A stretch of 64,000 nt of DNA from an uncultured Lachnospiraceae bacterium (GTDB lineage: Bacteria; Bacillota; Clostridia; Lachnospirales; Lachnospiraceae). The stretch spans positions 54,461 through 118,460 of the forward strand of contig CAJTVQ010000007.1 of NCBI GenBank assembly GCA_910579935.1. The letters are read 5' to 3'. The notes beneath the pieces are model-generated. The model had not been told where the DNA came from and did no database searches. It was given only the letters and a program-made list of their open reading frames with translations. Both the position numbers and the translations under genes were made by a program. Position 1 is the stretch's first letter; each line of letters starts with the position of its first letter. Positions 28,762 through 37,196 of the stretch are shown one piece after another.

Positions 28762-29336
28762 TCCTTTCCTCCGTTTCCAAACCATCCGGTTACATCCTTC
28801 CATATAGAAGAAATTGTCTCACCGCCTTCGGTTCCGATTCCGTTTTCCTTTCCGATTCCAAACATATTTCCAAGAAAACTGCCGAATCCCCGCTCTCCCT
28901 CATCCTTTTCCACCGGTTCTGCGAGTATCCGCCGGCTTTCCTCCCTGTAATGTGCCACATCCTGCTCTATCGCCTCTTCCATCCTCCGGTTTCCCATATC
29001 CTCCATGCTTCCGCTCATCTCCATTGGAACCATGGTCAGACAGAAAATAGCCGCTGCCGCCGCCCCGATAATTTTCAAACTGTATACCATAAGCTGTATC
29101 TTTGCCGTTTTCCTGTCGATTCCGCTCCTTTTTACCGGACCTGCAGGCTCTACGGAACGAACCGGGTTTACAGGCTCTGCGGCGCTTTCGGACTTTACCG
29201 CTTCTTCCATCACCAATTCTTTTAAATACACTGGCGGAGCCAGCATTTCATGATCTTCCACTTCCGCGATCAATGCTTCCAATTCCCCGTCTGTCAGATA
29301 ACGATATCTTCCGCTTACGCGTTCTTCTTCCCTCAT
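28758..29336 (-). CDS. Probable anti-sigma factor partner of the ECF sigma gene
   Basis: 192 residues. The N-terminal 45 residues (YRYLTDGELEALIAEVEDHEMLAPPVYLKELVMEE) form a helical cytoplasmic region like an anti-sigma domain. A single transmembrane helix lies at about 84-103 (IQLMVYSLKIIGAAAAAIFCL). The extracytoplasmic part is Glu/Gly-rich. The gene overlaps the ECF sigma stop by 4 bases (ATGA), the typical sigma/anti-sigma coupling. No zinc-binding HxxxCxxC is seen, so it is not a classic ZAS protein. The assignment rests on layout and topology. Confidence 0.7.
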   Translation of the reverse strand: MREEERVSGRYRYLTDGELEALIAEVEDHEMLAPPVYLKELVMEEAVKSESAAEPVNPVRSVEPAGPVKRSGIDRKTAKIQLMVYSLKIIGAAAAAIFCLTMVPMEMSGSMEDMGNRRMEEAIEQDVAHYREESRRILAEPVEKDEGERGFGSFLGNMFGIGKENGIGTEGGETISSIWKDVTGWFGNGGKE

Positions 29337-29866
29337 GCGCTCCTCTCCTTTCCGTACAGTTTCCTCAGCATGTCCCTCGCCCTGTAAATCTGCGTCTGCA
29401 CGGTTTTGATATTCTCCCCGCGCTCTTTGGCGATTTCATCCGCTTTCTTCTCCTCATAGTAAACAGCTTTTGCAATTTCATTATAAGGCGGCCTCAGCTG
29501 GCTGCAATAGCCAAGCAGCTGCTCCTTTACTTCTTCTTCCAGACAGATTTCTTCCGGCGTTCCCCGCATTTCTGCCTGCTGCTCAAAAAAGACATCTTCC
29601 GTAGGCACTGCCCTTCTGCCCGCCCCCCGCAGGTAATCGATACCCTTATTGGTTGCGATCCGGCACAGCCACGCTTTTTCATTCGTCCCTTCGAAGGTAT
29701 CCAGATTTTTATAAGCGGATAAAAAAGTCTCCTGTGTCAAATCCTCCGCGGCAAAATAATCACCGACCACTTTGTAGCATACTGAAAAGATAAGGCCCTG
29801 ATAGGTGTCAATCATCGCTGACAGCCGTTCTTCCCTTGTTCCCATTCTCTCTTGCACCGCATCCAT
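29333..29866 (-). CDS. ECF RNA polymerase sigma factor
   Basis: 177 residues. Region 2 is LIFSVCYKVVGDYFAAEDLTQETFLSAYKNL with KAWLCRIATNKGIDYLR (about 25-80); region 4 is YNEIAKAVYYEEKKADEIAKERGENIKTVQTQIYRARDMLRKL (about 125-170). It is the first gene of a four-gene operon with an anti-sigma-like membrane protein, so it is probably held at the membrane and released by envelope stress. GAAAGGAG and AAGGTG lie before the ATG. A second, unrelated-looking ECF module is at 38191-38757. Confidence 0.9.
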   Translation of the reverse strand: MDAVQERMGTREERLSAMIDTYQGLIFSVCYKVVGDYFAAEDLTQETFLSAYKNLDTFEGTNEKAWLCRIATNKGIDYLRGAGRRAVPTEDVFFEQQAEMRGTPEEICLEEEVKEQLLGYCSQLRPPYNEIAKAVYYEEKKADEIAKERGENIKTVQTQIYRARDMLRKLYGKERSA

Positions 29867-30113
29867 ATGAAAAACACCTTCACTCCTTTCTTTTTCTTCC
29901 TACACCTACTATAACGCAGAACCTGGAGGATAATCTTCAAAATTTTAAAAAATTTTCTATTCCAACGGTCAGAAAGCGTCGGATATTCCGAAATCACTGC
30001 GATATTTAAGCCATATTGTTTTCTGATATTTCATATGTTACAATAAAATTGCAGATGCTAAAACAATGATAAGGAAACAAAACTCTGCCCATAAAAAAGG
30101 AGGATGCGGCTGT

Positions 30114-30668
30114 ATGGAAATGTCTCAGTTTGAACGCAGAAAAGATGAAAAAATAAACGGCGTTATTTATAATATGTCCCCGGCTCCCGGATATCACCAC
30201 GGAATTATCAACGGCAATATTTACAGCATCGTCAAAAGCGGAATAAAAAACAGCCTGTGCCTTGCATTTATGGAAAATCTGGATTTCAAATACCATCCGG
30301 ACATCAACGATGATTATCTGTGTCCTGACATTATGGTTATTTGTGACCGGAAACATCTGAAAGGCAGTTCTTACAGCGGGGTTCCTAAATTTATCGTTGA
30401 AACCCTGAGTCCTTCCACCTCCAAACGGGACAAAACAGAGAAAAAGGATATTTATGAACAGGCCGGTGTGGAAGAATACTGGATTGTATCCCCACAGGGC
30501 TCTGTGGAAATTTACTATCTGGAAAATGGCCGATATATTTTGGATCAGAGCTATATGCTGCAGAATGATAAAGAAGACGAGCATTATAATGCAGAGACGG
30601 AAATTATATTGAAAACATTTCCCCATATAAAAATGACTCTTGGAGAAATATTTGAGAGTTTGTACTGA
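30114..30668 (+). CDS. Uma2 (DUF820) family protein, orphan
   Basis: 184 residues from the ATG at 30114 (AAGGAGG is 10 bases upstream; an ATG at 30066 lacks a box). The Uma2 fold is visible: YHHGIINGNIYSIVKS, PDIMVICD, then KFIVETLSPSTSKRDKTEKKDIYEQAGVEEYWIVSP, giving the Asp, Glu and Lys of a PD-(D/E)XK-like site. Known: the family is structurally a nuclease but its biological role is unclear; many copies occur in some genomes. It stands alone between a minus-strand operon and a convergent ABC cassette. Nuclease activity is not shown. Confidence 0.85.
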   Translation: MEMSQFERRKDEKINGVIYNMSPAPGYHHGIINGNIYSIVKSGIKNSLCLAFMENLDFKYHPDINDDYLCPDIMVICDRKHLKGSSYSGVPKFIVETLSPSTSKRDKTEKKDIYEQAGVEEYWIVSPQGSVEIYYLENGRYILDQSYMLQNDKEDEHYNAETEIILKTFPHIKMTLGEIFESLY

Positions 30669-30674
30669 AACAGT

Positions 30675-30703
30675 CTAATCCCCCTGTTATGCAGGAGGAT
30701 TAG
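30675..30703. terminator. Terminator hairpin between Uma2 and the ABC cassette
   Basis: CTAATCCCCCTG (30675-30686) pairs with CAGGAGGATTAG (30692-30703) with one mismatch and a 5-base loop. It lies between convergent genes, 7 bases after the Uma2 stop. Confidence 0.7.
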
Positions 30704-30733
30704 AATTGTAAAAAATGATAAAATACGAAAAAA

Positions 30734-32689
30734 TCAATCCAGCTCCGCGATTTCATGATACAGATCCGCATACCTGCCCCCCAAAGCAAGCAACTCCTCA
30801 TGGGTCCCCCTTTCCACGATCCGCCCCTTCTCCAATACCATGATCGCATCCGCTTTCCGCACCGTGGACAGCCTGTGGGCAATCACAAACGTGGTCCGGT
30901 CTTTCATCAGCGCATCCATCCCCTCCTCAATATGCCGCTCCGTTCTCGTATCCACCGAACTGGTTGCCTCATCCAGTATCAGAATGGGCGCACGGCTTAT
31001 GGCGGCACGGGCGATATTTAAAAGCTGCCGCTGCCCCTGGGACAAATTCGCGCCGTCATGTTCCAGCACCGTGTCATATCCGTTTTCCAGCTGCCGGATA
31101 AAGGAATGCGCCGAAGCCGCCCGCGCTGCCTGTTCCACTTCCCCGTCGGACGCCTCCAGACGGCCGTAACGGATATTTTCCCGTACCGTTCCCGTAAACA
31201 AATGGGTATCCTGCAATACCATGGCAATATTCTGCCGAAGAAACTGCCGGTTCATCCGCTCCAGTTCCACGCCGTCAATGGTAATCTTCCCTTCCCTGAT
31301 ATCATAAAAGCGGGAAAGCAGATTCGTCACGGTCGTCTTTCCCGCTCCCGTGGAACCTACGAATGCAATTTTCTGTCCCGGTCTGGCCGAAAGGGAAATA
31401 TCATGGAGTACCGTCACCTCCGGCACATAGCCAAAGTTCACATGCTCTAACACCACATGCCCTTTGAGCGCTTTTAATTCCGCCGCCCCCAACTCCGCCT
31501 TCCCGAATTCCGCTGTTCCTGATTCTGTTATTTCTGATTCCACATTTCCTGCTCCCGCCCTCTCCCCTGTTTCCGGTGCTTCATCCAGTACCTCAAATAC
31601 CCGCTCCGCTCCTGCCAGCGCCGCGAACACGGTATTCATCTGCATGGAAATCTCGTTAATGGGACGGTTAAAACGCCTTGTATAATCCACCGATATCGTC
31701 AGTCCCCCGATGTCAAATCCCCTTGTCACTACCAAAATCCCTCCCACACAGGCAGTCAGGGCAAACGACAGGTTACAGAGCTGATGGGTCACAGGTCCCA
31801 TGATGCCCGCCCGGAACTGCGCTTTCATCTGTGCCTCACACAGCCTGTCATTCAGAAATTCAAACTCATCGCAGGCTATCTCCTCCCTGTCAAATACCTT
31901 CACTACCCGCTGTCCCGTTATCAATTCCTCCGCAAACCCGTTGAGCATACCGAGGTTCTTCTGCTGCTCCCTGTAAGCCCCCTGTCCTTTCTTAATGATA
32001 AAGCGGCTCACCAGTGTCAGCACCGGCGTCATGATCAGGGTGATGGCCCCCAGCAGTACATTGGTATACAGCATCAGAAACACCGTTCCCGCCACGGTGA
32101 TCGTGCCGGATACAATCTGTATCAGTGTCGTATTCAGCATTTCCCCGATGGTATCAATATCATTGGTAAAACGGCTCATCACATCCCCCGATGCATGTGT
32201 GTCAAAATAGCGGATGGGCAGCGACTGCAGGTGGTCATACAGCTCGCTCCGCATCCGTTTCAACGAACGCTGGGAAACCGTCAGCATCAGCCTCTGCTGC
32301 AGCCACTGGGTCAACACGGAACAGGCATATACGGCTGCCATAAGACCCAGCCAGACCGCCAGCCCTTCCATCCTTGCCGCCAAATCCTTCTCCCCGCCGT
32401 CATAATATAGAAAACGGTTCATTGCCGGACGCAGCATATAAGACGCCGCCAGCGTGGACAGCGTACAAAGCAGGCAGCAGCCAATCGCCGCCGTCAGCAT
32501 TCCTTTTTCGTGGGATAAATATTTCATCAGCCGGAATACTGTCCGTTTCAGATTCTTCGGCTTTCCGCTCACTCCCATGGCACGTCCCCTGCTGCCCCTG
32601 CCCGGAATATTCAGTTCCTTCTTTGCGCTCTCTCCTGCTTTGGATGAAGCGTATTTTTTCACTAATCGTTCCTGCCTGCCCTGTTCCAT
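30734..32689 (-). CDS. ABC exporter half-transporter (consensus ATPase site), TetR cassette
   Basis: 651 residues. A basic N-terminal extension of about 45 residues precedes the exporter membrane domain (about 50-370). A variable Glu/Ala/Gly linker with repeated ESGTAEFGKAELGAAEL (about 385-405) comes before the ATPase domain: Walker A GSTGAGKTT, signature LSQGQ, Walker B LILDEATSSVD, switch VIAHR. The catalytic Glu is present. It overlaps the preceding half-transporter by 28 bases, with AGGAGGTG before its ATG. It resembles the other exporter pair in this window (6085-9733) but is clearly a separate copy with its own regulator. Confidence 0.9.
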   Translation of the reverse strand: MEQGRQERLVKKYASSKAGESAKKELNIPGRGSRGRAMGVSGKPKNLKRTVFRLMKYLSHEKGMLTAAIGCCLLCTLSTLAASYMLRPAMNRFLYYDGGEKDLAARMEGLAVWLGLMAAVYACSVLTQWLQQRLMLTVSQRSLKRMRSELYDHLQSLPIRYFDTHASGDVMSRFTNDIDTIGEMLNTTLIQIVSGTITVAGTVFLMLYTNVLLGAITLIMTPVLTLVSRFIIKKGQGAYREQQKNLGMLNGFAEELITGQRVVKVFDREEIACDEFEFLNDRLCEAQMKAQFRAGIMGPVTHQLCNLSFALTACVGGILVVTRGFDIGGLTISVDYTRRFNRPINEISMQMNTVFAALAGAERVFEVLDEAPETGERAGAGNVESEITESGTAEFGKAELGAAELKALKGHVVLEHVNFGYVPEVTVLHDISLSARPGQKIAFVGSTGAGKTTVTNLLSRFYDIREGKITIDGVELERMNRQFLRQNIAMVLQDTHLFTGTVRENIRYGRLEASDGEVEQAARAASAHSFIRQLENGYDTVLEHDGANLSQGQRQLLNIARAAISRAPILILDEATSSVDTRTERHIEEGMDALMKDRTTFVIAHRLSTVRKADAIMVLEKGRIVERGTHEELLALGGRYADLYHEIAELD

Positions 32690-34461
32690 TCCGCCTGCAC
32701 CTCCTTTCCCGTTTTCCGGTCTTTTTCTGTTTCATGCTCCTGTCCGTCCTTCTGCGAATGATAAATCTCCCTGTAGGCCTCACAGGACTCCATCAGTTCC
32801 CCATGGCTTCCGCAACCAGCCACGCGGCCCTCATCCAGCACAATGATCTTATCCGCATCCATCACCGAATTAATACGCTGGGCAATGATGATCTTCGTCA
32901 TCCCCGACAGCCTTTCCCGGAAAGCCCGCCGTATGGAAGCATCGGTAGCCGTATCCACCGCGCTGGTGGAATCATCCAGTATGAGTATTTTCGGATGTTT
33001 TAACAAAGCGCGGGCAATACAGATTCTCTGCTTCTGTCCTCCGGACAGATTCACCCCGCCCTGCCCCAGCTCCGTTTCATATCCCTCCGGGAAAGAACGG
33101 ATAAAGCCGTCCGCCATGGCGACTGCCGCCGCCTCGCGTATCCTTTTATCATCGGCATTCTCATCCCCCCACCGCAGGTTTTCCGCTATGGTACCGGAAA
33201 AAAGAGTATTTTTCTGCAAAACTACCGCCACTCCCTCTCGCAGTCTGCGCAGAGACATATCCTTCACATTCATACCGTCTATCAGAACTTCTCCCTCATC
33301 CGCATCATAAAGACGGGGAATCATGGATACCAGCGTTGTCTTGCCGCTTCCGGTGGAGCCGATGATTCCCACCAGTTCCCCCGCTTCTATGGTCAGACAG
33401 ACATCGTCCAGCACCTTCTCTTTATTCTTTTTAAAATAACGGAATGAAACATGCCGGAATTCAATCTTCCCCTTCTCTACCCTCCGGCCGGTAAAGCGCG
33501 CATCCTTGTCGCTGATATCCGCTTCCGTGTCCAGCACTTCCGAAATACGCCGGTCGGACGCCGCTGCCCTCGTCCCCTGCAAAACAATATTGGCCAGGAA
33601 ATTCAATGCCGTCAGTACCTGCGTCAGATATATGATAAAGGAAGACAGCGTTCCCAGTTCCATGCTCCCCTCCATAATCTGTCCTCCGGCAATCCATACC
33701 ACCGCTAACGTGGTTGCATTCATCACAAGCGCGGAAACCGGCTGTATTAACAGCATCATTTTCAATGCCGAAGTGCTTTTTTCCACCAGCTGTTCATTCA
33801 CTTCCCCGAACTTTTTCTTTTCATATTCCTCCCTTACAAAAGACTTAATGACACGCTCATTCGTAACGGTTTCCCCAATCCCGCTGTTTAACCGGTCTAA
33901 CGCTTTCTGCATCCGCCCATATCTGGGAGAGGCGGCAAAAATGATCCCGGCGATCGCCAGCCCCAGCAGCGGCACTACGATAAAGATCACCGCCGCTAAA
34001 GAAGGATTCAGGTAAAAAGACATCACCATGGCGCCGATGATCATCACCGGACTGCGGAACATCCCCCGCAGCAGGGTCTGGGCAAAGTTCTGTATCTGCG
34101 TGATATCATTGGTAATCCGGGTAATCAGCGACCCTGTGGAAAAATCGTCGATATTGGAAAAAGAAAACGTCTGTATTTTGGCAAATGTATCCCGGCGCAC
34201 CCTCGCCGCCAGCCTTGCCGAACCCCGTATGGCAAAAAAAGCTCCCAGCACCCCGGTAACGAGCATTCCGGCGGCAATGAGCAGCATCAGCAGTCCGTTC
34301 TTTATAATATAGGGAATGTCCCTGTTCGCCGCACCGATATTAATGATATTGGCGTTTATGTAAGGCAGGATGAACTCCCCACATGCCTCTAACACCATAA
34401 AAAGAGGGCCTAACAGAAAGCAGTACCAGTTTTTTTTCACATAAGGTTTATATTTTTTCAT
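32662..34461 (-). CDS. ABC exporter half-transporter (degenerate ATPase site), TetR cassette
   Basis: 599 residues. Membrane domain (about 10-320), then the ATPase domain with Walker A GSTGSGKTT, signature LSGGQ and Walker B ILILDDSTSAVD, in which Asp replaces the catalytic Glu. This marks it as the non-catalytic member of a heterodimer with the next gene. The C-terminus is a charged tail of about 25 residues. Its ATG overlaps the TetR stop (ATGA at 34458-34461), so regulator and exporter share one transcript. The substrate is unknown; drug or toxic-lipid efflux is the usual role of TetR-linked pairs. Confidence 0.9.
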   Translation of the reverse strand: MKKYKPYVKKNWYCFLLGPLFMVLEACGEFILPYINANIINIGAANRDIPYIIKNGLLMLLIAAGMLVTGVLGAFFAIRGSARLAARVRRDTFAKIQTFSFSNIDDFSTGSLITRITNDITQIQNFAQTLLRGMFRSPVMIIGAMVMSFYLNPSLAAVIFIVVPLLGLAIAGIIFAASPRYGRMQKALDRLNSGIGETVTNERVIKSFVREEYEKKKFGEVNEQLVEKSTSALKMMLLIQPVSALVMNATTLAVVWIAGGQIMEGSMELGTLSSFIIYLTQVLTALNFLANIVLQGTRAAASDRRISEVLDTEADISDKDARFTGRRVEKGKIEFRHVSFRYFKKNKEKVLDDVCLTIEAGELVGIIGSTGSGKTTLVSMIPRLYDADEGEVLIDGMNVKDMSLRRLREGVAVVLQKNTLFSGTIAENLRWGDENADDKRIREAAAVAMADGFIRSFPEGYETELGQGGVNLSGGQKQRICIARALLKHPKILILDDSTSAVDTATDASIRRAFRERLSGMTKIIIAQRINSVMDADKIIVLDEGRVAGCGSHGELMESCEAYREIYHSQKDGQEHETEKDRKTGKEVQAEWNRAGRND

Positions 34462-35030
34462 TTTCCTGCCATTCCTTTCAAAACATTCAGATAACCGCGA
34501 ATCAGAAGCTCATACGTCTCCTCCCTCGGTATGGTATCCCTCTGCATAAAGCCGTTGGAAGTCAGCTCCACAAAGCCATGCATGGCAGAGCGCAGCGCCC
34601 TCAGAAAATGTATGGTTTCCCTCTCCGCCACCCCATAACCCTTGATCACGGCCCGCAAAGGCTCAAAACTGGCAAAAGCTGCCCGCCTGATATCCGTATC
34701 CTCTGAAGCCGGCATACGGATCAGCGCCTTGTAAATCTCCGGATTTCCATCCGCAAAGCTGCGGTATGCCCTCGCTGCAGCAAGAAACGCCTCGTCACCT
34801 TCCCGGTCTCCTATGGCATCCGTCAGGGCACGGTTGAGCAGTTCCGCCGCCTTCACAGCCATTGCCGTATTGATTTCACCGATTCCGTCAATATGATTAT
34901 AGAGCGATGCCGGCCTGACATCCAGCCGTGCCGCCAGTTCCCTCAGGGAAAAATGATCATATCCTTTTTCTTCCACCAGTTTTACTGCCACCTCCATAAT
35001 ATGTGCATGGTTCAACCCCTTCTGCGCCAT
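34458..35030 (-). CDS. TetR-family regulator of the ABC cassette
   Basis: 190 residues. N-terminal helix-turn-helix (IMEVAVKLVEEKGYDHFSLRELAARLDVRPASLYNHIDGIGEI) and a C-terminal ligand domain of the WHG type (EIYKALIRMPA, FLRALRSAMHGFVELTSNGF). First gene of the cassette, coupled to the exporter by a 4-base overlap. A strong promoter with an ACTAACA/TGTTAGT dyad over the -10 box lies directly upstream, so it most likely represses its own operon and releases it when a ligand binds. Confidence 0.9.
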   Translation of the reverse strand: MAQKGLNHAHIMEVAVKLVEEKGYDHFSLRELAARLDVRPASLYNHIDGIGEINTAMAVKAAELLNRALTDAIGDREGDEAFLAAARAYRSFADGNPEIYKALIRMPASEDTDIRRAAFASFEPLRAVIKGYGVAERETIHFLRALRSAMHGFVELTSNGFMQRDTIPREETYELLIRGYLNVLKGMAGK

Positions 35031-35050
35031 AAAACACCTCCGTCTTTATA

Positions 35051-35093
35051 ACTAACACTGTTCATTTTATACTTACATTGTTAGTTTTGTCAA
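35051..35093 (-). promoter_or_regulatory. Promoter and TetR operator of the ABC cassette
   Basis: On the minus strand TTGACA (35093-35088), a 16-base spacer and TATAAA (35071-35066). The dyad ACTAACA (35051-35057) and TGTTAGT (35079-35085) is centred on the -10 box, the expected place for a repressor. Confidence 0.8.
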
Positions 35094-35142
35094 CTTCTTT
35101 TTTCCTATGCAAAAAAATCCATGTTACATTCCGGAAAGAAAA

Positions 35143-35188
35143 AAGCATGAAGCGGCTGCATTACCCCTAATGCAGCCGTTTCATGCTT
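35143..35188. other. Strong 21-bp hairpin in a 640-base gene-free gap
   Basis: AAGCATGAAGCGGCTGCATTA and its complement with one G-T pair flank a CCCC loop. A-run on the left and TTCTTCC on the right make it look like a bidirectional terminator, but no gene ends here: the TetR operon starts to the left and an S24-like gene starts 480 bases to the right. The gap 35031-35670 otherwise holds the two promoters listed and AT-rich sequence. Confidence 0.55.
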
Positions 35189-35476
35189 CTTCCGATATGA
35201 TCGTTCCAATTCACTTATATAAATATGTAATGACGCAGCCGCCTATCCGCAGTCTGTCCGGTCGCCTCATTGCGATTATAAAACTTATACAATTACAGCA
35301 GATCAACGAATATCTGCCGTACCAGCTATCATAAAATACATCCCCTCAGATGTTACAGGCAACGAGCACATGCACTGAGGACAATACGTCTACGGCATAC
35401 TACATATTTTCACAATTTATTGTCAACGTCCAATCCATAATTGTTGACATTTATAAAACAAATCACATTAAAATCA

Positions 35477-35505
35477 TTGTAAAATTGCAGAATTTGTCAT
35501 ATAAT
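35477..35505 (+). promoter_or_regulatory. Promoter of the S24-like regulator
   Basis: TTGTAA at 35477-35482, a 17-base spacer and TATAAT at 35500-35505. It would give a leader of roughly 155 bases. A second TTGACA lies further upstream at about 35449. Confidence 0.55.
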
Positions 35506-35670
35506 ATTCTTACCGTTAGCTATTTATTCCGTTACTATCCTCCTACTATATATTCTTTCGCTACATTTATTATACAATATCATATCTGCACTTTGCGGTA
35601 CAGATATGTCAAAATCGGAAAAGGGGAAGCAGCTAAAAAGTACCATAAAGTAGCCAGAGAGGTGATTCTT

Positions 35671-36402
35671 TTGACAAAACAGGAATTAGCAAGAAATTTT
35701 GCACTGAACGTAGAACGTGAACGGCTGCGACTCGGCATGACTCAGGCGGAAATGGCCAAAAAATTGGAAATGTCTCTTTCCGGTTATAAAAAAATGATTT
35801 CCGGCGAAACAACTAAAATTGACGCATATGCCGCTTTCCTGATGTATGACCTTTACGGGAAATGGCTCTTTGAAATGATCGAACATCCCGTCCACGAAGC
35901 AGAGGTGCTCGCCAAAATGAAACATCTGACCGAAAACCAGCTCCGGTTCATCTCCGCTATCGTAAATATGGAATATGAATTTTTAATGCAGCAGGATACT
36001 CCCGACGAGTATATCTCCGTTATAGTTCCTACGGGAAATATGCAGGACGGCATGATTTACGATTCCGGCAATGTCATAAAAGTCAATGCCGCCGTTTACC
36101 GCAAAAGATTCGGCAGCGATCTGCACTTCGGAATCAAGATCACTTCCAGCCATCTGCATCCGGTATACACCAAAGGAGATATTATCCTTATTTCCCAAAA
36201 CCCGATTCGGGACGGGGACACCGGTGTATTTATAAACAAAGAAGACGGCCGCATGTACATCCGAAAATTCCATCAGGCGGAACCCTGTCTTTTGGAACCG
36301 ATCAACGGCTTCGGCCAGACTTTTCATGTAAATAACAGCAGTCCGCAGGAAATGGAAAAATGGATCAAAGTCGGATATGTACTAAGTAAAATGAGACAGT
36401 AA
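35671..36402 (+). CDS. HTH plus S24-like regulator with catalytic dyad apparently lost
   Basis: 243 residues from a TTG at 35671, chosen for GAGGTG 6 bases upstream; no ATG is near and the frame further upstream is AT-rich and not protein-like. Residues about 10-60 are a Cro/CI helix-turn-helix (MTQAEMAKKLEMSLSGYKKMISGE). Residues about 110-240 resemble the LexA/CI peptidase fold (GIKITSSHLHPVYTKGDIILI, then GDTGVFINKEDGRMYIRKF). By my reading the position of the catalytic Ser (SM.P in LexA) is His 161 and that of the Lys is Arg 198, so self-cleavage is doubtful. It is a single gene and could be a prophage-type or stand-alone regulator. Confidence 0.75.
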   Translation: MTKQELARNFALNVERERLRLGMTQAEMAKKLEMSLSGYKKMISGETTKIDAYAAFLMYDLYGKWLFEMIEHPVHEAEVLAKMKHLTENQLRFISAIVNMEYEFLMQQDTPDEYISVIVPTGNMQDGMIYDSGNVIKVNAAVYRKRFGSDLHFGIKITSSHLHPVYTKGDIILISQNPIRDGDTGVFINKEDGRMYIRKFHQAEPCLLEPINGFGQTFHVNNSSPQEMEKWIKVGYVLSKMRQ

Positions 36403-36433
36403 AAGGAATGGCAGAATCTGCCATTCCTTTTAC
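36399..36433. terminator. Bidirectional terminator
   Basis: GTAAAAGGAATGGCAGA pairs perfectly with TCTGCCATTCCTTTTAC over 17 bp, with A-run and T-run at the foot of the stem. It separates the S24-like gene from the convergent response regulator. Confidence 0.85.
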
Positions 36434-36455
36434 CTTAAACGTTTTTCCCATTTTC

Positions 36456-37142
36456 TTATCCTACTTTATAGCCGGTTCCCCACACAACTTTCAGATAGTG
36501 CGGCTCTTTCGGATTCTGTTCGATCTTCTCCCGGATATGTCTGATATGTACCGCAATGGTATTGTCCGCACCGATCGCACGCATATTCCAGATGGATTCA
36601 TAAATCTGCCCGATGGAAAGTACTTTTCCGCGTTCTTTGACCAGCAGCCTGAGAATCTTATATTCAATCGGCGTCAGACTGACTTCCTTCCCCGCTACCG
36701 TTACCTTCCGTAGCACATCATCGATCACCAGTTCATCCACGCGGTATATCCGGTTGATATTCTCGCACATATTGGCAAGCTGCGTATACCTCTTGAACTG
36801 GGAATTGATTCTTGCCATGAATTCCAGCGGATGATACGGATTGATGACATAATCGTCCGCGCCCGCATTAAGCGCCGCTATCTTCATCTGTTCCGAATCA
36901 TTCGCCGAAAGCACGATGATCGGCATCTTATCCGCGCTTCGTATTGCCTTCAGCTGTTCCACTCCATCATTCTTTGGAAAATCAACATCCATCACTACCA
37001 GATGGATATCTTTTTCCCTGACCCTTGCTACCACATCTTTCAGTTCCTTCGCAACCAGAACCTGATAGCCTTCCTGTGCCAGAAAAATCTTCAGCACTTC
37101 CATATTTGTTTCATTCTGGTTGTAGATCAATACATTTTTCAT
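36456..37142 (-). CDS. OmpR-family response regulator with atypical receiver
   Basis: 228 residues. Receiver domain (1-120) with Asp 52 in VVMDVDFP, Ser 79 in LSAND, but Asn-Gln (8-9) where the acidic pair normally lies and Asn 101 in VINPY where a Lys is normal. The C-terminal winged helix is intact (DVLRKVTVAGKEVSLTPIEYKILRLLVKERGKVLS and VHIRHIREKIEQNPKEPHYLKVVWGTGYKVG). There is no histidine kinase next to it. Known: receivers without these residues often work without phosphorylation. GAGGAGG precedes the ATG. It is a stand-alone gene, about 55 bases after a DUF4367 gene on the same strand. Confidence 0.9.
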   Translation of the reverse strand: MKNVLIYNQNETNMEVLKIFLAQEGYQVLVAKELKDVVARVREKDIHLVVMDVDFPKNDGVEQLKAIRSADKMPIIVLSANDSEQMKIAALNAGADDYVINPYHPLEFMARINSQFKRYTQLANMCENINRIYRVDELVIDDVLRKVTVAGKEVSLTPIEYKILRLLVKERGKVLSIGQIYESIWNMRAIGADNTIAVHIRHIREKIEQNPKEPHYLKVVWGTGYKVG

Positions 37143-37196
37143 TTTGGTTTCCTCCTCTCAGCAAAACCCTTCAGCGGTATCTCCGCCTCTGTCTCC

